A DNA stretch of 33,257 bases from Alphaproteobacteria bacterium UBA2784. Lineage in GTDB: Bacteria; Pseudomonadota; Alphaproteobacteria; Micropepsales; Micropepsaceae. Both the position numbers and the translations under genes were made by a program. Positions within the stretch are counted from its first letter, which is position 1. Every line of letters starts with the position of its first letter. The notes under the pieces are model-generated. The model was not told where the DNA came from. It saw only the letters and a list, made by a program, of their open reading frames with translations, and did not search any database. This document shows, piece after piece, positions 14,198-22,268 of the stretch. The stretch is taken from NCBI GenBank assembly GCA_002352285.1, contig DEIC01000076.1, positions 3,413 through 36,669 on the forward strand. The letters run 5' to 3'.

Positions 14198-16655
14198 CAA
14201 CCCGCCCTTCTGGGTGCGGGCGCGTGGGTCATTGGCGCGCCTGATCGCAGGTGATCGCGGCGAGCGTCTGGTGCTGGGTGCGCGGGCCGTCATCCTCTTT
14301 GAGCAATTCTGGCGCGCGCTCTGGCCTGCGGCCGGGTTCTTCATCGCCGCTGCCATTCTTGCGCTCATTGATGCCTATGCCCTGATGGCATGGCCCGTTC
14401 ATGCCGCCGTGCTTTTCGGGTTGCTGGGTGCTGGCGGATTTTTTCTGGCGCGCGGCCTGTGGCAGATCAGATGGCCGCGCCGCACCGACAGTTTGCGCCG
14501 CCTGGAAAGCGAGAACGGATTTCCCCATCGCCCCTTGAGCGAGGGCGAAGATACGCTGGCCCTTGGACGCACCGATCCCGAGATCGTCGCCCTCTGGCAG
14601 CGTCATCTGGCGCGTGCGCGTGCGCGGCTTGCTGATGCAGAGCCCGCACGCGCAAGCCCCGGCCTTCCCGCCCGCGATCCGCATGCGCTGCGTGGCCTGG
14701 CCTTTGTCGGGCTTGTGGCGGCGGCCGCCATCGCAGGCGATGCCTGGGATGAACAGCTCACCCGCGCCTTCGACATCGGCGCACCGCCACGTGGCGCCAT
14801 CGTCTCTGGCGTCGATGCCTGGGTCACGCCACCTGCCTATACGCGCCTTGCCCCGATTTTCCTTTCAAGTGCGGATGGCGCGATCAATGCCGTAGGTGAT
14901 CCCGTCAACGTGCCCGCAGGTTCGGAACTTGTGATCCGCGTGCAGGGCATTGAGGGCACGCCGACGCTGGAGGGTGCCAACGGTGCCGCCTTCACGCCCG
15001 TGGGGCGCGCCAGCCACGAAGCGAAACTGATCCTCAACGCCGATCAGGTTCTTTCCATCAATGCAGGCAGCGGCACGCTGGCCGAGCTTGATCTGCGCAT
15101 TGTGCCGGATCGACTGCCCGCCGTGCGCTTTTCCACACCGCCGGAGCCCACGCGCCGCGGCACGCTGAAACTGGCCTATGCGATTGACGACGATTATGGC
15201 GCGGTCTCGGCGCAACTCACCGTCACGCTCGACCGCCCCGAAACCGGCGTGCCGCTGGAGGCGCAAAACCAGATTGCCGCCAGCCTGCCGGTGCCGCCGC
15301 GCAATCGCGCTTCGGGCGATGTTGTTGCCTATCCCGATCTTTCGGCGCACGCCTGGGCGGGGCTTCCCGTGGTGCTGCGCATCGCTGTAACCGATGGCGC
15401 GGGCCAGACCGGCTATTCCGAGGAAGTGCGCTTTGTTCTGCCGGAGCGTACTTTCCTGAAGCCGCTGGCGGCCTCACTTGCCGAACTGCGCAAGGTGCTC
15501 CTGCTTGATCCCGCCCGCGCCGCCGATGTGGCGGGGGCGCTGGATGCGCTGGCGCTTGACCCGGAAACCTATACGCCGGACATCGCCATCTTTGCCGGTT
15601 TGCGCAGCGCATACTGGCGGCTGCTTTCTGCCGAGACGCCGCAGCACATTGAAGGCGTAGCAAGCCTCCTGCACGAACTCGCCGTTGCCGTTGAAGATGG
15701 CGATGCCGCCATGGCCGCCGAAGAGCTGCGCCGCCTGCAAGAGGCGCTGATGGATGCGCTCGCCAATGGCGCAAGCGAAGAAGAGATCATGCAGCTGATG
15801 GAGCAGCTGCGCCACGCGATGGACGAGTATCTGCGCGCGCTGGCCGAGAACGGTGATCCCGTTCCGCTCCCGCCCGGTCTTGAGCTTCCCGGCACGCAGG
15901 ATCTTTCCGAGCTTCTGGATGCCATCGAGGAAATGGCGCGCACCGGCGCCCGCGACGCCGCGCGCGAATTGCTGGAGCAGTTGCAGGCGCTGATGGATTC
16001 CATGCCGCAGAGTGGCCAGCAGGGTCTGACCGAAAGCGAGCAGGCGATGGCCGAGGCGCTGCAGGGCCTCTCCGAACTCATCGAGCGCCAGCGCGAACTG
16101 ATGGACCGCACCTGGCAGGAGCAGCAGCGTCAGGAAGACCCCTACGACACCACGCCCGGCGCCGACACCGATGCCATGGCGGGCGAACAGGGCACGCTGG
16201 AAGACGAACTGGGCACCATGGCCGAGGGCCTGGGTGAACAGGGCGTTGAGGTGCCCGAAAATCTTGGCAATGCCGGTGAGGCCATGGAGCGCGCCGAAGG
16301 TGCATTGCGCGAGGGCGAAGCGGGACGCGCCGTTCCCTCGCAGCAGGAGGCGCTCGATCAATTGCAGCAGGGCATGCAGGCGCTTGCGCAATCGCTTGCC
16401 GAGTCACTGGCCGCGCGTGGCAGCGGCATCGTTTCGCGCGGCGGCGGGCGCGCCACGCCTGACGGGCGTGATCCGCTGGGCCGGCCCGAGGGTGCGCGCG
16501 GGCAGGTTGACAGCAATGATGTCAAAGTGCCCGACGAACGCGCGACCCAGCGCGCCCGCGAAATTCTGGAAGAGATTGAGCGCCGCGCCCGCGAACGCGG
16601 CCGCCCGCGTGAAGAACTCGATTATCTTGAGCGGCTGCTGGAGCGGTTTCAGTAG
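14151..16655 (+). CDS. TIGR02302/DUF4175 family membrane protein
   Basis: A large protein of about 834 residues matching the alphaproteobacterial TIGR02302 (DUF4175) family, which has no established function. Two adjacent hydrophobic segments lie near residues 55-100 and a third near 178-195, followed by a beta-rich region with W-V-T-P-P-A-Y-T and then a very long Glu/Gln/Arg/Met-rich helical part (about residue 450 onward) likely to form coiled coils. The start is uncertain: ATG 14151 overlaps lysA by 47 bases, GTG 14214 lies 17 bases after the lysA stop, and a TTG at 14124 has a GAAGGG upstream. Placement after lysA is typical of the family. Confidence 0.85.
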   Translation: MRTFLPATTYPPSSADNPPFWVRARGSLARLIAGDRGERLVLGARAVILFEQFWRALWPAAGFFIAAAILALIDAYALMAWPVHAAVLFGLLGAGGFFLARGLWQIRWPRRTDSLRRLESENGFPHRPLSEGEDTLALGRTDPEIVALWQRHLARARARLADAEPARASPGLPARDPHALRGLAFVGLVAAAAIAGDAWDEQLTRAFDIGAPPRGAIVSGVDAWVTPPAYTRLAPIFLSSADGAINAVGDPVNVPAGSELVIRVQGIEGTPTLEGANGAAFTPVGRASHEAKLILNADQVLSINAGSGTLAELDLRIVPDRLPAVRFSTPPEPTRRGTLKLAYAIDDDYGAVSAQLTVTLDRPETGVPLEAQNQIAASLPVPPRNRASGDVVAYPDLSAHAWAGLPVVLRIAVTDGAGQTGYSEEVRFVLPERTFLKPLAASLAELRKVLLLDPARAADVAGALDALALDPETYTPDIAIFAGLRSAYWRLLSAETPQHIEGVASLLHELAVAVEDGDAAMAAEELRRLQEALMDALANGASEEEIMQLMEQLRHAMDEYLRALAENGDPVPLPPGLELPGTQDLSELLDAIEEMARTGARDAARELLEQLQALMDSMPQSGQQGLTESEQAMAEALQGLSELIERQRELMDRTWQEQQRQEDPYDTTPGADTDAMAGEQGTLEDELGTMAEGLGEQGVEVPENLGNAGEAMERAEGALREGEAGRAVPSQQEALDQLQQGMQALAQSLAESLAARGSGIVSRGGGRATPDGRDPLGRPEGARGQVDSNDVKVPDERATQRAREILEEIERRARERGRPREELDYLERLLERFQ

Positions 16656-16679
16656 GGTATTCAAGCTGTTCGGTGTCGA

Positions 16680-16708
16680 TTGCCGCACACCTTTGCTTAC
16701 ATTAGACT
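16680..16708 (+). promoter_or_regulatory. Candidate promoter for the OmpA-family gene
   Basis: TTGCCG (16680-16685) and TAGACT (16703-16708) are separated by 17 bases and precede the start codon by 41 bases. Each hexamer matches consensus at four of six positions. No clear terminator for the upstream gene was seen. Confidence 0.35.
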
Positions 16709-16749
16709 TGCAGCCCTCACGCAGATTGAAGCGCTGACGGGGAAGACTC

Positions 16750-17997
16750 ATGCGCCCGATCATTACACACTGCATCTTTGCTGCCTTTGCTGCCGCCGCT
16801 GCGATCTCGCTTGCGAGCGCACAGGAGGTGACAGACGCCCCGGCGACCGAACCTGAGACAAATCTCCTGAACCTTGCTGAAGGCGCAGTCCTTCTTTCTG
16901 CATCGGCCAATGAGACAGCAGCACTCTCATTGACGGACGGCGACCCCAATACCCCATGGAACAATGGCGGGCCACGCCATCCCGGACCGCATGTCTTTGT
17001 GTTCGAGTTGCGCACACCCACAGTATTGACCCATGTCGGCATCGACAATGCAGGTCCGCGTCCCGGCGGCGTAGCGGGCGGCTCGGCAGCGTCCATCAAG
17101 GTGGAAGCATCTGCGCAGAGCGCCGATGCGGGCTTCATGCCGGTTGCTGCCTTCTTGGCCGCCGAGGATGGCGAGACACTGGCTGAGGCCGCACCCGCCG
17201 GCGCTGTCCGCTGGGTCAGGTTCACCATCGAAAGCCCGCATGCGGCAGATGCCGTATGGGTCTATTTTGATGAAGTGATTGCCCATGGCGCGCAGGAGGA
17301 GCCCGCCCCCGGTCGCTTCACGGGCGTCTTTGAAACCGGCCCCGGCGCATTCGTCGAACTCATGCAGTCGGGCGCATCGATCAGCGGTTGTTACACCGAG
17401 AACGGCGGCCATTCCTTCGGCGAGATCAGCGGCGATGAAGTTGCAGGCGTCGCCCGCCTGCGTTGGGAGAGTACGGACACCGACAATGTCGAAGGCGTCG
17501 CCCTGCTCGTCATTGACTCGCGCGGCAATCTGAACGGTGTGCGCTACCGGCACCGCAGCCGCAAGGCATGGGGCGGCCCGCCTGCGCCGGAAGGAACCGT
17601 TACCCCCTGCAGTGCCGAACCGGTTCCTGAAAATCCGATTGCCGAACAGCTTCAGGACGATGGCGTTGCGCGCATCTATGGCATCCTGTTCGACTTTGAT
17701 CAGGCGACCCTGAAGCCTGCTTCAGAACCTGCCTTGCGCCAGCTCCTTGCGGCCCTTTCAGAGGATCCGACGCTCAATGTTGCCATTGAGGGTCACACGG
17801 ATGCGATGGGCAGCGACACCTACAATCTGGAACTCTCCCAGCGTCGGGCGGCAAGCGTCGTCGCATGGCTTACCGAAAACGGCATTGATCCTGCCCGGCT
17901 GACTCCCGTAGGCAAGGGCGAGACTGATCCGGTCGCAACGAATGATACCGCCGATGGCCGCGCGCTGAACAGGCGGGTAGAAGTGCGCCGTCTCTGA
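16750..17997 (+). CDS. OmpA-family protein with discoidin-like N-terminal domain
   Basis: A 415-residue exported protein. A signal peptide ends near A24 (A-S-A before Q-E). Residues about 37-180 resemble an F5/8 type C (discoidin-like) beta sandwich, with S-A-N-E-T, T-D-G-D-P-N-T-P-W and V-T-H-V-G-I-D-N. Residues 195-290 form a Gly-rich beta region. Residues 305-415 are a complete OmpA C-terminal domain with ILFDFDQATL, IEGHTD and ELSQRRAASV, including the Asp and Arg that bind peptidoglycan diaminopimelate. There is no obvious OmpA beta-barrel, so it is probably a periplasmic peptidoglycan-bound protein. GGGGA lies seven bases before the start. The next gene begins two bases after its stop. 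Confidence 0.85.
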   Translation: MRPIITHCIFAAFAAAAAISLASAQEVTDAPATEPETNLLNLAEGAVLLSASANETAALSLTDGDPNTPWNNGGPRHPGPHVFVFELRTPTVLTHVGIDNAGPRPGGVAGGSAASIKVEASAQSADAGFMPVAAFLAAEDGETLAEAAPAGAVRWVRFTIESPHAADAVWVYFDEVIAHGAQEEPAPGRFTGVFETGPGAFVELMQSGASISGCYTENGGHSFGEISGDEVAGVARLRWESTDTDNVEGVALLVIDSRGNLNGVRYRHRSRKAWGGPPAPEGTVTPCSAEPVPENPIAEQLQDDGVARIYGILFDFDQATLKPASEPALRQLLAALSEDPTLNVAIEGHTDAMGSDTYNLELSQRRAASVVAWLTENGIDPARLTPVGKGETDPVATNDTADGRALNRRVEVRRL

Positions 17998-17999
17998 TC

Positions 18000-18278
18000 A
18001 TGCAGCCGCAGCGCATTTTCTTTGCACTGGCGTTGGTTGTTTTGGGCTTTTCTGCTGGCGGTTTCATCGCGGTTCGCATGGTACCTGCTGGCAGCATGGG
18101 CTGGGATGGTATTGCCGCAGCTCTCGGCGGCAGTGTGACAGGTGCCGTGACGGGACTATTCATGGCAGTTCTGGTGTCAGGAAAGCTCTCTGCGCGAAGC
18201 GCGCTCGTCGCGGGGCTTGCGGCTGTGGGCGCTGCGATCATGTTACTTACACTGCGTTTCGTTCTGCCGTCCGTTTGA
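18000..18278 (+). CDS. Small three-helix membrane protein, unknown
   Basis: A 92-residue hydrophobic protein with three predicted membrane helices (about residues 6-26, 38-60 and 68-88), rich in Gly and Ala. No family was recognised. It starts two bases after the OmpA-family stop, so it is almost certainly co-transcribed and possibly coupled. It converges on the minus-strand operon with four bases between the genes. Confidence 0.6.
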   Translation: MQPQRIFFALALVVLGFSAGGFIAVRMVPAGSMGWDGIAAALGGSVTGAVTGLFMAVLVSGKLSARSALVAGLAAVGAAIMLLTLRFVLPSV

Positions 18279-18282
18279 ACGA

Positions 18283-18822
18283 TCAGGCGCCGCGCTCAAA
18301 CAGCATCTCCATCTGGCCCGTTGCCGGATCAAGCCACAGGCACGCCTCTACCGACATCCCTGTTGAATGGCACATCATCGGCACATCGGCGGCACGCGCG
18401 CGTGCCCAAGTTACAGGATCGGCGACGGGATGAATGTCGCCATCCTTCACCGGATAGGCGCCGATTGAGCCCGTCGTTGCCATCGTGCTGACTTCCGCCT
18501 CAAGCAGCTCGGCAAGGGGCGGCACGAAGTCTGGTGCGTGGGGTGGAATTCCCGGCTCCTTGATGCGCGCACGGTTGGCATCAGCGATGAAAAGATAAAC
18601 GACATTGCCATCGGCGTTCAGCACGGCACGGCCGGTCACGGCTGCATTGCAATCCTCTCCAGCCCAGAAAATTAGAAGCCGGTGCTCTGGGCCGCCACGC
18701 ACAAGCGCAATCGGCGCGCTTGCTGAATGGTTGCAGCCAGCCGCGAGGGCTGCAGGCGCAAGAGCCAGCAAGGCCGGAAAGAGTATGAACAGTGTTCGGG
18801 CAAGTCGCCGAGAAGGAAACAT
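18283..18822 (-). CDS. Hypothetical exported protein with four cysteines
   Basis: A 179-residue protein not assigned to a known family. A signal peptide (S-R-R-L-A-R, then a hydrophobic stretch, A-L-A cleavage near residue 27) is followed by a mature domain with four cysteines (C30, one in G-E-D-C-N, one in M-M-C-H-S-T and one in V-E-A-C-L-W), which could form two disulfides. The residues before C30 (A-A-G) do not make a good lipobox. It is last in the zinc-ribbon/CpdR operon, eight bases after the receiver gene. Confidence 0.65.
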   Translation of the reverse strand: MFPSRRLARTLFILFPALLALAPAALAAGCNHSASAPIALVRGGPEHRLLIFWAGEDCNAAVTGRAVLNADGNVVYLFIADANRARIKEPGIPPHAPDFVPPLAELLEAEVSTMATTGSIGAYPVKDGDIHPVADPVTWARARAADVPMMCHSTGMSVEACLWLDPATGQMEMLFERGA

Positions 18823-18830
18823 GGGGGCCG

Positions 18831-19208
18831 CTACCTGTTCAGCGCATCCTCAATCACCTGCACCATTTCGGCGATCAGGAAGGGTTTGCGCACAACGGCA
18901 TGCACGAGGTCGGAGAGATTGTGCACGCGCTCCAGTTCGGCGGCATAGCCGGTCATCAGCACGATTTTGAGTTCCGGCTGCTCATTGGCGGCATGCAGCG
19001 CCAGCGCAATGCCATCCATCACCGGCATCACGATGTCGGAGAGGAGGAGATCAAAGGGTTCACCCGCTGCAATTTCAGCCGCCATGATCTCGGCAGCATG
19101 CCCGCCATCATTGGCAAGCATCACCTTGTGGCCCTCGCGCCCCAGCACCCGCAGCATCAATTCACGGATCGGCTCTTCGTCATCGGCGACAAGAATGCGT
19201 GCCATCAT
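18831..19208 (-). CDS. cpdR: CpdR-like single-domain response regulator
   Basis: A 125-residue stand-alone receiver domain without an output domain. The acidic pocket (D9-D10-E11), phosphoacceptor D58 in LLLSDIVMPVMDG, T86 in LMTGYA and K108 in VRKPF are all present. In Caulobacter, unphosphorylated CpdR primes the ClpXP protease for cell-cycle substrates after signals from CckA-ChpT. The overall sequence and the linkage to an MJ0042 zinc-ribbon protein support CpdR, but a different receiver is possible. The first ATG overlaps the upstream stop (ATGA), suggesting coupling. Confidence 0.75.
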   Translation of the reverse strand: MMARILVADDEEPIRELMLRVLGREGHKVMLANDGGHAAEIMAAEIAAGEPFDLLLSDIVMPVMDGIALALHAANEQPELKIVLMTGYAAELERVHNLSDLVHAVVRKPFLIAEMVQVIEDALNR

Positions 19209-20044
19209 TCCCCGCTTTCATCGTCCACAGACTCAACGCCAGCAAAGCCGACTTTAAGCTCTTTCGCCTCAGGATGATTTGGCACGCGGATCACGAAGGG
19301 CCGGGCGGCGCCGGGCGCGACCTGCTCAAGACCAGATGCAATCTCCTGCGAGAAAACTTCGTTGCCCCCGGAATCGCGCAAGGTGACAACCAGCATCGGC
19401 ACGTCCTGCAGGCGCGACGTGGGATTGAGGATGTTGCCGCTGACTTCGATCATTGTCGCGTCTTCGATAAACGCATAGCCGATATTATCGATCTCAAGCC
19501 CGGCGAGATTTACCGGCATGCCGATCAGCGCATAGAAGCTGGCGGTCGCAGGCCACGCCTCGGCAATCGTCTGGCGCATGAACACGATGGCTGTCATCAA
19601 GGCGCCAACAATGCCCGCCAGCAACAGCCATTTGAGCGCGCCCCGCCGATGCGTTTCCGGCGCATAGGCCTCTGCCCGCGCGCTGCGGCGATCGCCGCGC
19701 GCATGCATGGGCGCACGCTCGGGCTGGGGCGCCGGTTCAAGACTGTCATCGACAAAAACGCGCGACGGCCGCGCCCGTACGGGCTCCGGTTCGGGTTCGG
19801 GTTCGGGTTCGGGTTCCGGCCCCGGTTCGGGCTCTGGCTCCGCGGGCGGCGGCGGCAGTTCCGGCTCCGGTTGCGGCTCAGGCTCCGGTGCAGGCGCAGA
19901 AGGCTCATCCTCCAGGATCGAAACGACCGGCTCCTGAAACCAGCTATGGCCGCATTTGGCGCAGCGCACTTTGCGCCCCGACGGCGTAAACCGGGAAGCG
20001 TCCACCTGATAGCTGGTACTGCACGCAGGGCAGGTCAGGATCAT
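19205..20044 (-). CDS. MJ0042-type zinc-ribbon, DUF3426 membrane protein
   Basis: A 279-residue protein with an N-terminal zinc ribbon (C5-x2-C8 and C28-x2-C31), a Pro/Glu-rich linker of alternating P-E residues (about 50-90), a basic stretch, one membrane helix (about 137-155) and a C-terminal DUF3426-like beta domain containing I-E-V-S-G-N-I-L-N-P-T and V-P-M-L-V-V-T-L-R-D. The predicted layout puts the ribbon in the cytoplasm and the C-terminus in the periplasm. The family is widespread in Alphaproteobacteria and its function is not settled. It is divergent from ftsE and co-transcribed with the CpdR-like gene. Confidence 0.85.
   Translation of the reverse strand: MILTCPACSTSYQVDASRFTPSGRKVRCAKCGHSWFQEPVVSILEDEPSAPAPEPEPQPEPELPPPPAEPEPEPGPEPEPEPEPEPEPVRARPSRVFVDDSLEPAPQPERAPMHARGDRRSARAEAYAPETHRRGALKWLLLAGIVGALMTAIVFMRQTIAEAWPATASFYALIGMPVNLAGLEIDNIGYAFIEDATMIEVSGNILNPTSRLQDVPMLVVTLRDSGGNEVFSQEIASGLEQVAPGAARPFVIRVPNHPEAKELKVGFAGVESVDDESGE
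19788..19817 (-). repeat. Hexanucleotide repeat in the Pro/Glu linker
   Basis: On the plus strand GGTTCG occurs four times in perfect tandem (19788-19811), followed by one GGTTCC variant; degenerate units continue on both sides. On the coding strand it encodes alternating Pro-Glu. Gain or loss of units keeps the frame, so the linker length could vary between strains. Confidence 0.8.
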
Positions 20045-20167
20045 GAAGTCTTGCCTGTCAAAACCGCGAGGGGTTCATTCGCATGGGCCGTGATTCGTGG
20101 CAAGTTCGCGCCTGAAACTGCCTTAAGATCGGATTCGCCCCCCACCCCATGCTGCATCCTGAACGCC

Positions 20168-20842
20168 ATGCTTCACCTTGAAAATGTCGGCATGCGCTAC
20201 GGCATGGGGCGCGAGGTGCTGAGCGATGTGACCCTGACGCTGGCGCCGGGCGAGTTCCGCTTTCTGACCGGCCCCTCGGGCGCGGGCAAGACATCGCTCC
20301 TGAAACTCCTTTACCTTGCCGAGCGCCCGTCGCGCGGCCTGATGTCGATGTTCGGGCGCGATCTGGCGCTCACGCCGCGTCAGGAGCTTCCCGCCCTGCG
20401 CCGCCGCATTGGCGTTGTGTTCCAGGAATTCCGCCTGCTCGATCATCTGTCGGCCTATGAGAACGTCGCCCTGCCCTTGCGCATTGCGGGCCGCAAGCCT
20501 GCCGAATATCGCGAGGATGTGGAGGAGCTTCTGTCATGGGTTGGTCTGGGTGATCGCATGCAGGCGCGTCCGCCGACATTGTCGGGTGGCGAGAAGCAGC
20601 GCGTGGCGATTGCCCGCGCCGTCGTCGCCAAACCCGATCTTCTTCTGGCCGATGAGCCGACCGGCTCCATCGACCCCGACATGGGCGAACGCCTGTTGCG
20701 CCTGTTTGTCGAGCTGAACCGGCTGGGCACCACGGTCTTGATTGCAACGCATGACCGCCATCTGGTCGAATCTCTGGGTGTGCGCGAATGGCGTCTGTCA
20801 GGCGGCAGCCTGCATGAAGTGCCGCAAAAGGGGCGCAGCTGA
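20168..20842 (+). CDS. ftsE: Cell division ATP-binding protein FtsE
   Basis: A 224-residue ABC ATPase. Walker A is GPSGAGKT at residues 35-42, the ABC signature LSGGE starts at 138, Walker B ends in D162-E163 (LADEPTG), and the switch His is H195 in ATHD. FtsE with FtsX forms a membrane complex at the divisome that activates peptidoglycan hydrolases. The ATG at 20168 is chosen because it matches the family N-terminus; the frame stays open for 323 more codons upstream only because it runs antisense to the repeat-rich zinc-ribbon gene. It is followed by ftsX after one base. Confidence 0.95.
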   Translation: MLHLENVGMRYGMGREVLSDVTLTLAPGEFRFLTGPSGAGKTSLLKLLYLAERPSRGLMSMFGRDLALTPRQELPALRRRIGVVFQEFRLLDHLSAYENVALPLRIAGRKPAEYREDVEELLSWVGLGDRMQARPPTLSGGEKQRVAIARAVVAKPDLLLADEPTGSIDPDMGERLLRLFVELNRLGTTVLIATHDRHLVESLGVREWRLSGGSLHEVPQKGRS

Positions 20843-20843
20843 C

Positions 20844-21722
20844 ATGGCCGCACGCGCCCCCCTTCTTCCCGATGAACATGAAGGCGAATGGTCGCTGACC
20901 GGCGTCATCGCCGTCATGTGCTTTCTGGCGTGCCTCACACTGGGCATCGCGCTGGCCGTATCGCGCGCCTCCGCCGTATGGAGCGAGGGGCTTTCCGGCA
21001 CCGGCACAATACTCGTGCCCGCCGATGGTCTGGTCTCGCCCGAAGATGGCGCCCGCGCGGTAGCCGATGCCGTGCGCCGCCTGCCCGGCATTGCCGAAGT
21101 GCGCATTGTCAGCCGGGCCGAGTCAGACGACATGCTGCGGCCCTGGCTCGGCAATGTCAGTCTCGATGGCTTGCCGCTGCCTGTTCTGGTCGCTGTGTCG
21201 TTTGAGGGATCTGCGCGCCCTGCCAATGCGGAAATGGAAGCCATCGTCGCCGCAGCAAGCCCCGGCGCGTTGTGGGACGATCACGGCGTCTGGCGCGAAG
21301 ACCTGCAGCGCCTGTCCGCCATGCTCTCGGCCATCTCGCTGGGCGTTCTGGTGCTGATCGCGCTGGCTGCGGTTGCCACCATCGTTTTTGCTACACGCGC
21401 AGGTCTTGAATCGCACCGCGAGATTGTCGAGGTGCTGCACCACATCGGCGCCCGCAACCAGTTCATCGCCCATGAATTCGAACGGCGCTTTCTGTTGTTG
21501 GGATTGAAGGCAGGAGCGCTTGGCCTGTTGCTGGCCGTCGGTGTGCTGCTCCTGTTTGCCAACACGGACATGCTGGCGTCAGGCGGCGAATTCTATCTGC
21601 CGCGCCTGTCGCTGGCGGCCTCCGACTGGCCGTGGCTCGTCGCCGTGCCGCTGGCCACTTCGCTTATTGCCACCGTGACGGCGCGCCTGACCGTGATGCG
21701 CGTGATCGGACGCATGCCGTGA
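20844..21722 (+). CDS. ftsX: Cell division protein FtsX
   Basis: A 292-residue permease-like partner of FtsE. An N-terminal cytoplasmic tail (D-E-H-E-G-E-W-S) leads into helix 1 (about residues 18-40), then an extracytoplasmic loop of roughly 120 residues, and three further helices (about 165-190, 215-240 and 265-285), the usual FtsX topology. The coupling-loop region with E-I-V-E-V-L-H-H-I-G-A-R is well conserved. FtsX transmits ATP-driven movement by FtsE to periplasmic cell-wall hydrolases or their activators. It overlaps the next gene by one base (TGATG). Confidence 0.92.
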   Translation: MAARAPLLPDEHEGEWSLTGVIAVMCFLACLTLGIALAVSRASAVWSEGLSGTGTILVPADGLVSPEDGARAVADAVRRLPGIAEVRIVSRAESDDMLRPWLGNVSLDGLPLPVLVAVSFEGSARPANAEMEAIVAAASPGALWDDHGVWREDLQRLSAMLSAISLGVLVLIALAAVATIVFATRAGLESHREIVEVLHHIGARNQFIAHEFERRFLLLGLKAGALGLLLAVGVLLLFANTDMLASGGEFYLPRLSLAASDWPWLVAVPLATSLIATVTARLTVMRVIGRMP

Positions 21723-22267
21723 TGAGGCTCGTCCTTCTTGACCGCGATGGTGTCCTGAATGAGGACCGGCCCGACAGTGTGAAGTCACCCGGCGAGCTGG
21801 TGATGATTGATGGCGCGGCCTCTGCTGTGGCGCGGCTGAATGCGGCGGGCATGAAAGTCGCCCTTGTCACCAATCAGGCTGTTGTCGGCCGAGGGATCAT
21901 CGATACTGACATGCTCGCGCGCATCCATGAGAAGCTGTTTGACGCGCTTGCGCGTGAAAAGGCGCGGCTCGATTCGGTCCACATCGCAACCGACCCGCCC
22001 GGTGCGCCCAGCCAAAGGCGCAAGCCCGCGCCCGGCATGCTGCGCGAAGCCATGGAAAAATGGCGCGCCACGCCCGCGGAAACCATGATGATCGGTGACG
22101 ACCTGAAAGACCTTGAAGCCGCGCATGCGGCTGGCGTTAATGCCGCCCTCGTGCGTACGGGCAAAGGCGCAAAAGTGCAGGCGGGCGGCATCCCGCCGCA
22201 TCTCGGCCCGATTTGCGTCTATGATTCACTGGCCCACGCGGTGGACCAGCTCTTGAGCAGAACCTGA
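21722..22267 (+). CDS. HAD-IIIA family phosphatase, GmhB-like
   Basis: A 181-residue HAD-superfamily hydrolase of the D-glycero-manno-heptose-bisphosphate/histidinol phosphatase type. Nucleophile D7 and acid D9 (LLDRDGVLNED), the Thr-Asn motif LVTNQA, the RRKPAPGM lysine and the metal-binding MMIGDDLKDLEAA are all present. Unlike typical GmhB and HisB phosphatases, the zinc-binding Cys/His cluster before the KP-P-GM motif is absent: the stretch reads H-I-A-T-D-P-P-G-A-P-S-Q. The substrate is therefore uncertain. It is tightly coupled to ftsX and followed after one base by the YdcF gene, suggesting an envelope role. Confidence 0.8.
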   Translation: MRLVLLDRDGVLNEDRPDSVKSPGELVMIDGAASAVARLNAAGMKVALVTNQAVVGRGIIDTDMLARIHEKLFDALAREKARLDSVHIATDPPGAPSQRRKPAPGMLREAMEKWRATPAETMMIGDDLKDLEAAHAAGVNAALVRTGKGAKVQAGGIPPHLGPICVYDSLAHAVDQLLSRT

Positions 22268-22268
22268 C

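Noticed and set aside
15474..16391. Long minus-strand open frame opposite the TIGR02302 gene
   Set aside because: Its composition mirrors the repetitive Glu/Gln-rich coding strand; there is no start signal and no recognisable domain.
18262..18302. Bidirectional terminator between the small membrane protein and the four-cysteine protein
   Set aside because: GTTTGA and TCAAAC can pair, but the stem is short, AT-rich and has a 17-base loop.
19199..20167. Open frame of 323 codons fused upstream of ftsE
   Set aside because: It runs antisense to the zinc-ribbon gene, and its Gly-Ser and Phe-Gly repeats mirror the Pro-Glu linker on the other strand. FtsE has its normal length from 20168.
20045..20167. 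Minus-strand promoter for the zinc-ribbon gene using TTGACA near 20054-20060
   Set aside because: The consensus-like box lies so close to the start codon that its -10 box would fall inside the gene.
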